DNA of 64,000 bases from QHXQ01 sp963788965 (GCA_963788965.1 CAWBIK010000005.1:1-64000), one strand, 5' to 3'; shown: positions 1-8,854, numbered from the stretch's first letter. Notes: generated from the letters alone by a model not told the origin. A program made the numbers and translations.

Positions 1-672
1 CGGGGACAAAACATTCCTTAAAGTTGATGCCGCTGATGTCCGCGCCGCGAATGCCGTGCGTTTGATCTTGGGCGCGTAGGTGTTCGCCGCCCGTTCGAGG
101 TCGCCCTTGTTGACGAGGAAAAATGAGAAGCCGCGCGCCCCACCCACTTCCGCCATGCGTGCGAAGACGGTGATGACCGCGCTGCGCGTCGCGTTGTTGA
201 TGAGCCACTTCGCGCCGTCGAGCACGTAGCCGCCGGAGACTTTGGTGGCGCGCACCTCGGCGGCGAGCAGGTCGCTGCCGTGCGTCTTCTCGGTCAAGGC
301 GAGCGCCACCTGCTCTCGTTTTTTGATGCTGCACGCCAACCGTCGCTGCTGTTTGGCGCTGCCACCGACCCACGCGGCGACGGCTCCGAGATAAGTTTTC
401 CCGTGGGCGATGGCGACCGTCAGGTCGCGTCGCCCGATGACCCTGACAGGCCAAGCAACGCTTCATAAGATTCGAGTCGGCCGCCGACGCACGCAGGGAT
501 GTAGAAGTCGGGCAGCCCAGTCGTCGAGCAGTCGGCACGCCGCTGCCGGGTATTCTTCGCGCTCGTCAAGCTCGACCGAGCGCGCGAAGGAGAACGCGCT
601 TTCCGGGTTGAGCGGATTCCCCAGATAGAGTTCAAGAGATTGCGCGGGGACATATTGGCGAAGAGATGTCAT
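1..672 (-). pseudogene. acyl-CoA dehydrogenase, partial, frameshifted
   Basis: The 5' part of an acyl-CoA dehydrogenase reading toward base 1 and cut by the window edge. The start at 672 gives MTSLRQYVPAQSLELYLGNP. The reading frame then shifts near 522 (LLDDW to LPDFYIPACVGGRLESYE), near 418 (GDAT to VAIAHGKTYLGAV) and near 56 (before HGIRGADISGI). Spliced across the shifts it carries the ALTEKTHGSDLLA and LDGAKWLINNATRS blocks of the family. It follows the FAAL gene by about 35 bp. This ACAD-FAAL pairing is common at the start of lipopeptide/polyketide clusters, where the ACAD desaturates the fatty starter (family knowledge). Three shifts in 670 bp mean either a decayed gene or sequence errors. 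Confidence 0.75.
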
Positions 673-707
673 TGGATGTTGAGCGGCGAGCCGGCCGGCG
701 GTTTTCG

Positions 708-2504
708 TTATCGTGCGACTACGTTGAGCGTGTCGTTCAGGAAGCCCGCGCGACAGGCGTGCCGCTGAATCTTGCCGCTCGATGTCTTCGGGATGCTGCC
801 AATCCTGACGAGCGCGACGGCGGCAACCTGCAAATCGTGCTGCTCGGAAACCACGCGCCGGATGGTGCGGAGCACGGGTTGAAAATCCACCGGCGCAGAT
901 TGTTCAGTCGCGGCGGACGAATCGGGCGTCGCCGTTCGTTCGCGCAGTTGTCGATGATTCACTTCGGCGACGACGAGCAGTTGCTCCTCGCCGTCTTGGT
1001 TGATCGAACAGGCGGCGACGCAACCGGCGCGCAAGGCCGCGTGACTCTGCTCGACTGTCTGCTCGATGTCTTGCGGATAGTGGTTGCGGCCGCCGATGAT
1101 GATGAGGTCTTTGAGCCGGCCGGCGACGAACACTTGACCGTCTTTGATAAAGCCGAGATCACCCGTGCGTAGAAACGGCCCCGCGCCGCCGCCGGCAAGG
1201 TAGGCTTTGAAGGTCTGCGCGGTTTGCTCGTCGCGCCGCCAGTAGCCTTGTGCGACGCTCTCGCTCGCTATCCAAATCTCGCCCACCTCGTCGGCGGCGC
1301 AATGCTCGAATGTATCGGGATTGACGATGACTATTTTGCTCCCCGGCGCGGCCTCGCCGCACCCGACGAGCGAGCGCGTGCCCGCCGTCGATTCGACCAC
1401 CCTGCCCGCTTCAAGCGCAGCCGCATCGACGGTGAGTAGCACCGGAGCGTCGGCTCTCGGCCCGCCCGTGGACTTCAGCGTCGCTTCGGCCAGCCCGTAG
1501 CATGGATAAAGACTGGTCCGGCGAAAACCGCACGGGGCGAAGGCTTCGACGAATCGTTCAAGCGTCTCTTTGCGCACCGGCTCTGCGCCGTTGTAGGCCA
1601 CGTTCCAACTGCTGAGGTCGAGCGGCGCGCGCTGTTCCGGCGTCGTCTTCCGCACGCACAGGTCGTAGGCGAAATTAGGCCCGCCGCTGTGCGTCACGCG
1701 ATAGCGCGAGATGGCCTCTAGCCAACGCAACGGCCGTTGAAGAAACGTCATCGGCGACATCACATAGCAGGGGAAGCCGGTGTAGATGGGTTGGATGATG
1801 CCATCGATGAGGCCCATGTCGTGAAAGGCGGGCAGCCACGTGACCGCGATGCTCTGGGCCGTGTGCGCGAAACTCTGATTGATGTACGCCGAGTTCGCGA
1901 GGAGATTTCCATGACTGACCATCACGCCCTTCGGCGTGCTCGTCGAACCCGACGTGTATTGCAGAAACGCGAGACTCTCGCCCGTGATGCCGGGCTGTTG
2001 CCATGCGCTCGCCGCGTCGTTTGCCAACGCATCGGTCGCCAGCCATCCGAGCGCGCGCAGGTCTTCGGCCTGCGGGAACAAGGGTTCCAGTCTGGTTAAA
2101 ATCTGCGTCGTCGTCAGGGCGAACTTCGCCTGCGCGTCCGCGACGATGGCTTGCAGCCGCAGAAGATTCTGGTTGAAGCGCGGCGGGTAGGCCGGAACGG
2201 CGATTGCGCCCGCATAGAGACAACCGAAAAACGCCGCGACGTAATCCAGCCCCGGCGGATAAAGCAGCAACACGCGCTCTTGCGCCGCGCCGAGACTCTG
2301 AAGCCACGCCCCAATCGCGTGCGCGCGCCCGTCAAGTTCCGCGTAAGTGAGGCTTGCTTCCGCCGCCCCATCGTTGCCGAGAAACGTGAAAGCCATGTCG
2401 CACGTTTGGCGTTGCGCGCGGCCGCGCAGCAAATCAACGAGCGTCCGCGACTGCTCGATGATGCCGGTGGCATCTTCCATCAGGATGGTCGAAGTGGTGG
2501 ACAT
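708..2504 (-). CDS. fatty acyl-AMP ligase (FAAL)
   Basis: A 598-residue ANL-superfamily adenylating enzyme, full length for a FAAL. It activates a fatty acid with ATP to the acyl-adenylate and hands it to an acyl carrier protein instead of CoA. The P-loop-like A3 motif YTSGSTSTPKGVMVSHGNLL lies near residue 185. WLPAFHDMGLIDGI, YGLAEATL and RTGDLGFIKDGQVFVAGRLKDLII follow in the expected order, and a C-terminal SSGKIQRHACR holds the catalytic-type lysine region. It starts 27 bp after the HlyD-like gene stops, so it is cotranscribed. No ACP or megasynthase is visible; they would lie left of base 1. The canonical SGSTGTPKG is SGSTSTPKG here, a mild variant. FAAL versus fatty acyl-CoA ligase rests on overall pattern and context. 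Confidence 0.88.
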   Translation of the reverse strand: MSTTSTILMEDATGIIEQSRTLVDLLRGRAQRQTCDMAFTFLGNDGAAEASLTYAELDGRAHAIGAWLQSLGAAQERVLLLYPPGLDYVAAFFGCLYAGAIAVPAYPPRFNQNLLRLQAIVADAQAKFALTTTQILTRLEPLFPQAEDLRALGWLATDALANDAASAWQQPGITGESLAFLQYTSGSTSTPKGVMVSHGNLLANSAYINQSFAHTAQSIAVTWLPAFHDMGLIDGIIQPIYTGFPCYVMSPMTFLQRPLRWLEAISRYRVTHSGGPNFAYDLCVRKTTPEQRAPLDLSSWNVAYNGAEPVRKETLERFVEAFAPCGFRRTSLYPCYGLAEATLKSTGGPRADAPVLLTVDAAALEAGRVVESTAGTRSLVGCGEAAPGSKIVIVNPDTFEHCAADEVGEIWIASESVAQGYWRRDEQTAQTFKAYLAGGGAGPFLRTGDLGFIKDGQVFVAGRLKDLIIIGGRNHYPQDIEQTVEQSHAALRAGCVAACSINQDGEEQLLVVAEVNHRQLRERTATPDSSAATEQSAPVDFQPVLRTIRRVVSEQHDLQVAAVALVRIGSIPKTSSGKIQRHACRAGFLNDTLNVVAR

Positions 2505-2531
2505 CTACTTTTCGGCCCTTGGATTAGGAAG

Positions 2532-3785
2532 TTAATTTAAGTCGATGTTATCGACCGAATCCCACTGCGCCGTGTCGGAGAGAATCACCTGATCGCCCTC
2601 GCCGAGGCCGTCAAGAATCTCGATGGTGTTGACCGAACTGCGGCCGAGTTTGACGATCACTTTGAAGGCGCGTTTGCCGCCCGCCTCGACCTTGAACATG
2701 CTGACGGACGACTGCGTCTGCCCGAATGTCGGGCGACCGACGTAGAGTATGTTGTCGAGCCGTTCGAGTTCGACCGTCCCGTCAATGCTCAAGTCGGGGC
2801 GTGCCCCTTGCGGCAACGCGCCTTCGAGCGCCACGTCAACCGTGACTGTGCCCTGCTGCGCCGCCGGGTTGATACGGACAACGCGACCGGGGATGATGCC
2901 GTTGCGCGTGTCGATCTCGGCCTTCTGGCCGATTTGAATGTCTTTGGCCTGCGTCTCGGCGATCTTCAACTCCGCCTTCAAGTGCTGCTGTTCGGCCACC
3001 CGCGCCAGCACCGCGCCCGGCGTTATCTGCTGCCCGACTTCGACCTGCACCTGCTGCACCACGCCCGCCGTGCCCGCGAGCACGCGCAACGCGTTCGACT
3101 GCGCACGCCGCAATCCCAACTGCGCCTTCAACTGTTTGATTCGCGTCTGCTGCGATTCAACTTGCGCCTGTGATGAACGGGCGTTGCCGACGAGTCGCTT
3201 CTGTTCGAGGTCGTAGCGATTGGCTAGTTCTTCGACCCGCACGCGCGCGAGTTTCAGGCTGAGCGCGGGAATAAATCCGGCGCGCGCCAACGTATCGTCG
3301 GTGTCGAACTGAATCTTGGCCTGCTGATATTCGGCGTGGACGGTGGCCGCCCCCGCCTGCTGGCTCAGCCGCTCGTTGTTGAGCCGCGCCCGCAGGTTGT
3401 TCAAATCGGCTTCGGCGGACACCACCTGAAACTCCACATCGACGACCGCCTGCTGTATCTCCGGGTTGACCAGTTCGACGAGCACCGTTCCGGCGCTGAC
3501 TTCCGCGCCCGGCTGGACGTGAACACGCTCGACCCGGCCTTCGCTCGACGCCGCGATGAGCCGCACCTGCTCCGGCACGAGCGTGCCGATGCCGCGCACC
3601 TGCCGCAGCATCTGGCCGCGCTTGACCGTGTCGATGCTGAGCGTCGAGCGGTCAACGCCGAGCGCCGCCGGTTTGAGACGCATTGCGCCGATAGTCAACA
3701 ACAGCACCGCGCCCAACCCGCTAACTACCCAGAGGGCGCGACCGAGGCGGCGTTTGTTGCGCGATGACGAGCGCGGGATGTCCAT
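2532..3785 (-). CDS. HlyD-family efflux periplasmic adaptor
   Basis: A membrane-fusion protein of an RND/ABC-type exporter. I chose the start at 3785 (MDIPRSSSRNKRR); an upstream in-frame start at 3818 adds 11 unlikely residues. A basic N-terminus and one membrane segment (about residues 15-35) precede a first biotinyl-lipoyl half (IAASSEGRVERVHVQPGAEV). A long coiled-coil hairpin follows (about 110-230), then the second lipoyl half (GTAGVVQQVQVEVGQQITPG) and a beta-barrel domain. It sits between the NusG paralogue and the FAAL gene, so it probably exports the product of the cluster. The partner permease and ATPase are not in the window. Confidence 0.85.
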   Translation of the reverse strand: MDIPRSSSRNKRRLGRALWVVSGLGAVLLLTIGAMRLKPAALGVDRSTLSIDTVKRGQMLRQVRGIGTLVPEQVRLIAASSEGRVERVHVQPGAEVSAGTVLVELVNPEIQQAVVDVEFQVVSAEADLNNLRARLNNERLSQQAGAATVHAEYQQAKIQFDTDDTLARAGFIPALSLKLARVRVEELANRYDLEQKRLVGNARSSQAQVESQQTRIKQLKAQLGLRRAQSNALRVLAGTAGVVQQVQVEVGQQITPGAVLARVAEQQHLKAELKIAETQAKDIQIGQKAEIDTRNGIIPGRVVRINPAAQQGTVTVDVALEGALPQGARPDLSIDGTVELERLDNILYVGRPTFGQTQSSVSMFKVEAGGKRAFKVIVKLGRSSVNTIEILDGLGEGDQVILSDTAQWDSVDNIDLN

Positions 3786-4024
3786 TTGGTCTTTTGCTTT
3801 CGAGTATCGACAGCACACGTCGTCGTGGGCTGGTTGCGGTGTGCGGTTGAAGACGAATCCGGCGGTCAGGCAGAGCTACCGCACATTGTGCCGATGGGTT
3901 ACTTTGCAGGCACAACTATAAGGTTGGTTTGGGGGTGGAGTAGGCGGCCGGAGGTCCGCAGCGCAGCCCGGTAATGAGCGCCGTGCCCGGCGCAAACCGG
4001 CGCGGCGGATCGTGAGCGCAAGAG
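3786..4024 (-). other. untranslated leader between nusG-like and hlyD-like genes
   Basis: A gene-free 239-bp stretch directly downstream of the specialised NusG gene and upstream of the next cistron. Read on the minus strand it contains GC-rich, potentially paired segments (around 3950-4015) before an A/C-rich part (3900-3950). In LoaP-type systems the RNA element recognised by the antiterminator lies in such a leader. That role is inference from position; no known ops-like motif was recognised. Confidence 0.3.
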
Positions 4025-4591
4025 CTACATGGCTTTGCTCAAAGAATCTTGTTTCCCAAGCGCCGGGTCAAGCTTTCTAATCAGGCTTCGTTCGATGCTT
4101 ACGCTGGCTTGATAATTAATGGTCGCAAAAAGAATCATCACGCGGTCGGAATCTTTGACGACACGGTCGAAGACGCCGCTCAGGCCCCGGAAGGGGCCGC
4201 ATTCGATTGTCACGGGGTCGCCGGATTTAAGGTCGCCGTCCATGATCACGAAGCCGTCTTTGCCGACCCGCGCTTGAATCAATTCGATGTGCTCGTCCTC
4301 GACGGAGATCGGGTTGTTGCCAAAACTAACCACGTTCTGGACGCCTCTGGTGAAATAGATTTTGTTCATCAGTTTGTCGGCGTCGAATTTGGCGAAGATG
4401 TAGCGCGGGAACAGCGGCTTTGACCAGACGGTCGGTTTGCCATTGAACTGGTTGTAGCGCCGCTCCTTGATGCGCGGATTGAAAGCCTCGATCCCCCAAG
4501 CTGTCAGATTGTAATCGGCCCGGTCTTCCGATTTGGGTTTCGTGTGGATGACGTACCAACGAGGGACACTATTTTTTGTCAAGGTACTCAC
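4025..4591 (-). CDS. specialised NusG paralogue (transcription antiterminator, UpxY/LoaP/RfaH type)
   Basis: 188 residues. An N-terminal NGN domain (WYVIHTKPKSEDRADYNLTA, then PRIKERRYNQFNGKPTVWSKPLFPRYIFAKFD) is followed by a C-terminal KOW domain (GDPVTIECGPFRGLSGVFDRV). This is the layout of processive antiterminators that ride on RNA polymerase and let it read through long biosynthetic operons. Its place as second gene of an operon with exporter, FAAL and ACAD genes fits that role rather than housekeeping NusG, which normally sits beside secE and ribosomal genes. Family assignment is firm; the regulated target is inferred. Confidence 0.85.
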   Translation of the reverse strand: MSTLTKNSVPRWYVIHTKPKSEDRADYNLTAWGIEAFNPRIKERRYNQFNGKPTVWSKPLFPRYIFAKFDADKLMNKIYFTRGVQNVVSFGNNPISVEDEHIELIQARVGKDGFVIMDGDLKSGDPVTIECGPFRGLSGVFDRVVKDSDRVMILFATINYQASVSIERSLIRKLDPALGKQDSLSKAM

Positions 4592-4724
4592 ATCGATCCT
4601 TTCACTGCCTGACGTATCAACCTACTCGAAGGATGCCTTCACCCGGCCCTCGTGAGTTGCTGTCATCGGACGTTTGCTGTGCCTATCCACAACCGCCCAA
4701 TCGCACCGCGGCTCGCGCTAGGTT

Positions 4725-4964
4725 TTACAGTCTGCGCCGCGTTTGTGTACAAAAATAGAGAACCCGGCCATCCGGTGCTTTGCGCTCGACGATCAACCCG
4801 GTGGTCATCAAACTCTCAAGCGCGGTTTGGACGGCATCTACCGAGTCGTTCAACTGCTGGCGCATGACCCACCACTTCGCGATGCCTTCGAGGGTATCGC
4901 CCGCCCCAGGGTTCGCCGTCAGATACTTAAGAATATGTTGAGTGACTGTGCCTTCTTTTTCCAT
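4725..4964 (-). CDS. small protein, possibly winged-helix, unknown function
   Basis: About 79 residues from the preferred start at 4964 (MEKEGTVTQHILKYLTANPG). An alternative start at 5027 would add 21 residues and put the start closer to the promoter. The pattern of helix, GAGDTLEGIAKWWVM, helix and a short basic hairpin (IVERKAPDGRVLYF) resembles a compact winged-helix DNA-binding domain, but no family was recognised. It is the first gene after the sigma-54 promoter and precedes the NusG paralogue by about 130 bp, so it may be a regulator of the operon. Confidence 0.5.
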   Translation of the reverse strand: MEKEGTVTQHILKYLTANPGAGDTLEGIAKWWVMRQQLNDSVDAVQTALESLMTTGLIVERKAPDGRVLYFCTQTRRRL

Positions 4965-5138
4965 ATACGTATGAAGACTCTTGAATATTGAAGTAATGGC
5001 GCATGCCGTGTCGATAAGCGTTGGCAAGCTCGACTTGCGCGAGTGGCCTAATCAATTACGTGCGTCGAATCGGACTGACTCGAACGCCAGCGGCGTGACC
5101 ATTAGACTCACAACAACTTATCCGAACAACTTGACGCT

Positions 5139-5153
5139 GCAAGTGAAGTGCCA
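5139..5153 (-). promoter_or_regulatory. sigma-54 (-24/-12) promoter
   Basis: On the minus strand the sequence reads TGGCAC-N5-TTGC, an exact match to the RpoN consensus with the correct 5-bp spacer. Transcription would start near 5127 and run left into the small protein, nusG-like, hlyD-like, FAAL and ACAD genes. The gene for a sigma-54 activator lies immediately upstream (5430-6872), which supports a real promoter. Confidence 0.8.
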
Positions 5154-5356
5154 AACGTTGCTGCAAGGAAATCCGCTATTTACATCGCCTTTTGCCGGGT
5201 TGCGCGGCGCACAAGATTAAACTAGGAGGTATTTGCCCTACCGCGGCGACCAACATATCGAGATTTGTTAAGGATCTATTCAGTTGGCGTATAGGATACT
5301 TTTAACCTACGACCCGCCGGACGGTGTGAACCGGACTGCCCCCTAGCCTGTAGATA

Positions 5357-5412
5357 GAGCAAAAAGAATCGGCGGTGTCCGTGTCACACTTGAGGGACAC
5401 CGACACCGCCGA
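5357..5412 (-). terminator. Rho-independent terminator of the sigma-54 activator gene
   Basis: A near-perfect 17-bp inverted repeat (5369-5385 with 5396-5412, one mismatch, 10-nt loop) is followed on the minus strand by a T-rich tract (5361-5368). It lies 18 bp beyond the stop of the regulator gene and separates it from the sigma-54 promoter downstream. Confidence 0.85.
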
Positions 5413-5429
5413 CTTTACTGAAAAGCTCT

Positions 5430-6872
5430 TTAGTCTTCGACTAACTGGTTTCGTGCGGTCGTTGTCAGACCGTGTTTTTTGAGTAGCGCGAAGAATGTCC
5501 GGCGGTCTTTCTGCGCAGCGCGCGCGGCGCGGCTGATGTTGCCGTCGCTGGCGCTGACGATTTCGTTGAGATATTTGAGCTCGAAGTCTTCGATGACGCG
5601 CGCCTTCGCCACGTTGAACGACTCTTGCCAGTTGATACTAGCCGCCGTCGTCTCCGACGACAGGGGCAGGTCCTCCGCCCGGATAATCGTCTTATCGGTG
5701 AGGACGACGGACTGCCGCACGACGTTCTCCAATTCGCGGACGTTTCCCGGCCACGAGTAAGCCATGAGCTTTTGCATGGCGGTGTGCGAGAACTTGGCGA
5801 CCGGACGGTTGTAGTCGGTGGCGGAAGTGCGCAGGAAATGGCGCGCGAGCGGCACGATATCCTCCCGGCGTTCACGGAGGGCTGGCAAGTTGAGTGAGAC
5901 TACTCTCAAGCGATAATAGAGATCTTCTCGAAACTGACCTTCCTGCACCAATCGTTGCAGGTCTTTATTGCTGGCGGCAATCAATCGCGTATTCGATTGT
6001 CGGTAGTTTGAAGCGCCGAGCGGTCTGTACTGACGGTCTTGCAGGAAGCGCAGCAGTTTGACCTGCGCCGACATGGGCAGCGAGTCCACCTCGTCGAGCA
6101 GGAGCGTACCGCCTTCCGCCTCGGCGATTAATCCGCGGCGCGCCTGTCGCGCGTCGGTGAACGCTCCGGCCTCATGACCGAACATCTCGTTCTCGAACAA
6201 CTCGGCCGGGATCGAGCCACAGTTGACGGGTATAAAGGGCTTGCGCGCGCGCGCGCTGAGATAGTGGATGGCGCGGGCGTACATTTCCTTGCCCGTCCCT
6301 GTCTCGCCAATCAGAAGCACCGCGGCATCACACGCGGCGACGCGCGGCAGTTTTTCGATTGTCTCTACAAAGCTCGGCGACTGCCCAATCAACTGTTGTA
6401 AGCCGAAATGAGCAATCAGCTTGAACTTGGTGCTCCCCATCTCATCGCGGGCGACCATCGAGCGTTGTTGCAGCCGACCCACCCGAATCGAGATGTCACG
6501 GACGGTGAACGGCTCGATTAAAAAATCGTCGATTTCCGGAATGAGTAAATCTTCCTGATTTTCAAGCAGATGTTGTTTGAAACAAAAAAGGATCGGAATG
6601 TCACGACCGGCCGGATTAAAGTGAATAGCCTCGACTAATTCTGGGATCTCGCTATAGCTGGCACCAAGCAAAAGCAGTTTGGTGCGGGGGTTCGAGAGTG
6701 CAAGACGTAATCCTTTGACGCCTTCAAAAATGATGCAACGGTGCCCATCCTCTCCTAATTGTGCGATGATCTGAGCTAAAAACTGAGGGTTGAAAACATC
6801 CCGCATGATTAGAATTGAGTTGGTGTTTGTTGGCGGAAGTAAGGCCTTCTGGTCCTTGAGGCGATGATCCAA
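5430..6872 (-). CDS. sigma-54-dependent enhancer-binding protein with degenerate receiver
   Basis: 480 residues. Residues ~18-137 look like a response-regulator receiver, but the strand that should end in the phosphoacceptor Asp reads KLLLLGAS, so no Asp is visible. The AAA+ sigma-54 domain follows: Walker A GETGTGKE near 190, the sigma-54 contact loop GAFTDA (canonical GAFTGA), Walker B GGTLLLDEVDSLP, and FREDLYYRLRVVSLNLPALRER. The Fis-type HTH is at the C-terminus (NISRAARAAQKDRRTFFALL). It probably binds upstream of 5139 and opens the sigma-54 promoter. Without a phosphorylatable Asp it may respond to another signal or be constitutively competent. A terminator follows the gene. Confidence 0.9.
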   Translation of the reverse strand: MDHRLKDQKALLPPTNTNSILIMRDVFNPQFLAQIIAQLGEDGHRCIIFEGVKGLRLALSNPRTKLLLLGASYSEIPELVEAIHFNPAGRDIPILFCFKQHLLENQEDLLIPEIDDFLIEPFTVRDISIRVGRLQQRSMVARDEMGSTKFKLIAHFGLQQLIGQSPSFVETIEKLPRVAACDAAVLLIGETGTGKEMYARAIHYLSARARKPFIPVNCGSIPAELFENEMFGHEAGAFTDARQARRGLIAEAEGGTLLLDEVDSLPMSAQVKLLRFLQDRQYRPLGASNYRQSNTRLIAASNKDLQRLVQEGQFREDLYYRLRVVSLNLPALRERREDIVPLARHFLRTSATDYNRPVAKFSHTAMQKLMAYSWPGNVRELENVVRQSVVLTDKTIIRAEDLPLSSETTAASINWQESFNVAKARVIEDFELKYLNEIVSASDGNISRAARAAQKDRRTFFALLKKHGLTTTARNQLVED

Positions 6873-7351
6873 TTTTTCTCCGTTCTCCAGCCATGAGTGG
6901 GTTTGAACTACGCTACGGTTTGAACTTCAGTCAGGTATCGGGCCCGCTGCTGCCACGTCAAAAGTAGCAACTTGAAGTCAAACGAAAAGTCGAAAACGGT
7001 GATCGTTGAACGGCCTTCCTTTTCGGCAATTCTAACCTGCGTTGGATAATCCGATTATCCGATTGAACCCCCACTACTTACAAAGTCTGCCGGATGAGCG
7101 CATGACGTGCTAATTAGATGCACATTAAAGGTGGTGGGTCATTTTCAGTGTTCAAAAATTCAACAGAGATGTCGCCTCGTCCATCTCCGGCATAAATGCG
7201 GGACGGGCTGATTCTCGCTCTCTACTGTTAAGTTCAGTTTAATTTTAATCCATCGGCAGGGCATCCGTCTGTGCGTTAACACGCTTACCGAAAAATCTTT
7301 ATCTTTAGTTAAAGGTTGAAAATGGCCCACTACCACATTAAACGCAGACCT
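6873..7351. other. gene-free region upstream of the activator gene
   Basis: No coding region could be supported here. The only clear structure is a perfect inverted repeat with 8-bp arms and a 1-base centre at 7044-7060 (GGATAATC-C-GATTATCC), a plausible operator. The region ends at the integrase remnant and may be decayed mobile DNA. Confidence 0.5.
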
Positions 7352-7518
7352 TCTGAGCCACTCAACCACGCCGGGCGAGACGCGCAAGATCGAAGGTCAC
7401 GCGGGGCTACGCACACGGCGTCCCGCAAAGACTACGGGATGCCGTAGCTAGGCTGGAAGAGGGTAAGCGCGTGATTTCTGTTACGCCAACTCTACGCCAA
7501 GTGGCGATCAGTGCGTAA
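7352..7518 (+). pseudogene. tyrosine integrase C-terminal remnant
   Basis: Two frames together spell a degraded copy of the end of the island integrase. The first (about 7355-7400) gives HSTTPGETRKIEG, aligning to HSVPEGETKATR. After a one-base shift, VTRGYAHGVPQRLRDAVARL aligns to VTKGYARAVPQRLREAVSKL of the intact integrase and includes the active-site tyrosine region. The stop at 7516-7518 lies about 60 bp before the left tRNA-derived repeat, mirroring the 52 bp between the intact integrase and the intact tRNA. This is evidence for an older element using the same tRNA site. Confidence 0.8.
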
Positions 7519-7575
7519 GCGGGAGGGAAAGCGATTGCTCGCTAATCAGCTTCTAACTGGTTGAGCTTGAAAGAG

Positions 7576-7640
<65 letters not shown>

Positions 7641-7746
7641 TTTCGGGCCTCTCGCCCAAGCCGCACTTGCACGTATCTGCTAGGAATTAACGACCGGCGC
7701 GGTCGCCAAAGCACGTCTCAGCTTAGCAGGTACGGGCACAGACGGG

Positions 7747-7765
7747 CACCATCGGGGCACTATCG
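7747..7765. repeat. 19-bp direct repeat near the left end
   Basis: Identical to 44570-44588, which encodes the HHRGTI tail of the integrase. It lies 107 bp inside the left repeat. It could be a second integrase-tail scar or an arm-type recombinase site; the sequence alone does not decide. Confidence 0.5.
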
Positions 7766-7878
7766 TGTCGAGGTAGCTCTAAGCGCTGCGTATAACGCGT
7801 AATCACTCCGCTACCGGCGTAGACATCAGCCAGCGTTTGGTTACTGCGGGGGAAATCCCAGATGAGTTAGAATGGGGC

Positions 7879-8277
7879 ATGAGCATGGAGGCCGGAGAAA
7901 AGATCATCTCTACACTCGACGTCGCAGCGAGGGTCAGCCCGTTGGGGTCGCATCAGTTTCTCGACGACTTCGCGCTGGCTTACCACCGAGCGGTCGCCGA
8001 GCGCCTGCGCGTCGAGCCGGAAGCGGTTCTCAGCCACGCGCGCCAGAACCTTAACCGCTGGCTGGAAGGCGATGCGTTCGGGCCGGGTGAGCGTCAGTCT
8101 GTTGAGGAGTGGCAGAAGATCCTCGACGGGTCTGACGTCGGGCGTCTGATTCAGATCATCACCGACACTTCCGACGAAGGCCAGCGCTTACGCTCGTCCT
8201 CGCCTTTCGTCGGCGCGCTCACGCCCGAAGAGAGACTGGAGATACTCGCCGCCTGTGAACAAAGAGCAACTGCTTGA
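7879..8277 (+). CDS. unknown helical protein, putative antitoxin partner
   Basis: About 132 residues from the ATG at 7879; a TTG at 7837 would extend it by 14. It is mostly predicted helical and charged (FLDDFALAYHRAVAERLRVE, LSHARQNLNRWL), with no recognised domain. Its end overlaps the start of the next gene by 23 bp, a tight translational coupling typical of antitoxin-toxin pairs. The antitoxin role is inferred only from this coupling and from the nucleotidyltransferase-like partner. Confidence 0.55.
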   Translation: MSMEAGEKIISTLDVAARVSPLGSHQFLDDFALAYHRAVAERLRVEPEAVLSHARQNLNRWLEGDAFGPGERQSVEEWQKILDGSDVGRLIQIITDTSDEGQRLRSSSPFVGALTPEERLEILAACEQRATA

Positions 8278-8854
8278 CCTGACCGAGCGCGTGAAGCTCG
8301 TGGCCGGGATCGAACTGCCGGTCATCGTCGGCTCGCAGTCGCTCTACGCCGTCACCTCCCAAGTTCCCGACAGCGTCAGGCGATCCGTCGAATGCGACTT
8401 CCTCCTACTTGCAGCCGGCCCTCCTGCCTTCAGAGCCGTCATTGAGCAGATCGGGTTTGCCAGCAGCTTCCAAGAGACGCACGGCTACTACGCCGACGCG
8501 GTCGGCCTCGCAACGGTCGTGCTACCAGCGGGCTGGCAAGAGCGTATCGTGCCCTTGACTGACGAGGAAGGAAAGTCGCACGCCTACTGCCTAGAAGTTC
8601 ACGACACCTGCGTCAGCAAGCTGATGGCTGGCAGGGAAAAGGATTTTACGTTCATTAAAGAACTGCTAGACCGCGGGTTGGTTGACCTAGAGACTATTAT
8701 CTCTCGCGCCGAAACGATCTCTGACATGCCGCAGAGTGCCGCCTTACTACCGCGACTCGATATACTGGTGAGTTACCTGAAAAGTGCGCGACCTTCTCTC
8801 GACCTCCGTCCACTGCAAAGATTCATTGCAGACCTTCGTTCTCGTCCGCAATGA
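8255..8854 (+). CDS. nucleotidyltransferase-like protein (DUF6036/AbiEii-like), putative toxin
   Basis: 199 residues from a GTG at 8255. It shows a minimal-nucleotidyltransferase layout: VIVGSQSLYAVTS (GS motif), then SVECDFLLL with an acidic E-x-D pair, the PAGWQERIVPL block, and CLEVHDTCVSKLMAGREKDFTFIKELL, which resembles the conserved K-x-x-x-G-R-x-K-D stretch of DUF6036/AbiEii-type proteins. Such toxins transfer nucleotides to tRNA or other targets (family knowledge); the substrate here is unknown. It is the second gene of the overlapping pair at the left end of the island. Confidence 0.6.
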   Translation: MNKEQLLDLTERVKLVAGIELPVIVGSQSLYAVTSQVPDSVRRSVECDFLLLAAGPPAFRAVIEQIGFASSFQETHGYYADAVGLATVVLPAGWQERIVPLTDEEGKSHAYCLEVHDTCVSKLMAGREKDFTFIKELLDRGLVDLETIISRAETISDMPQSAALLPRLDILVSYLKSARPSLDLRPLQRFIADLRSRPQ

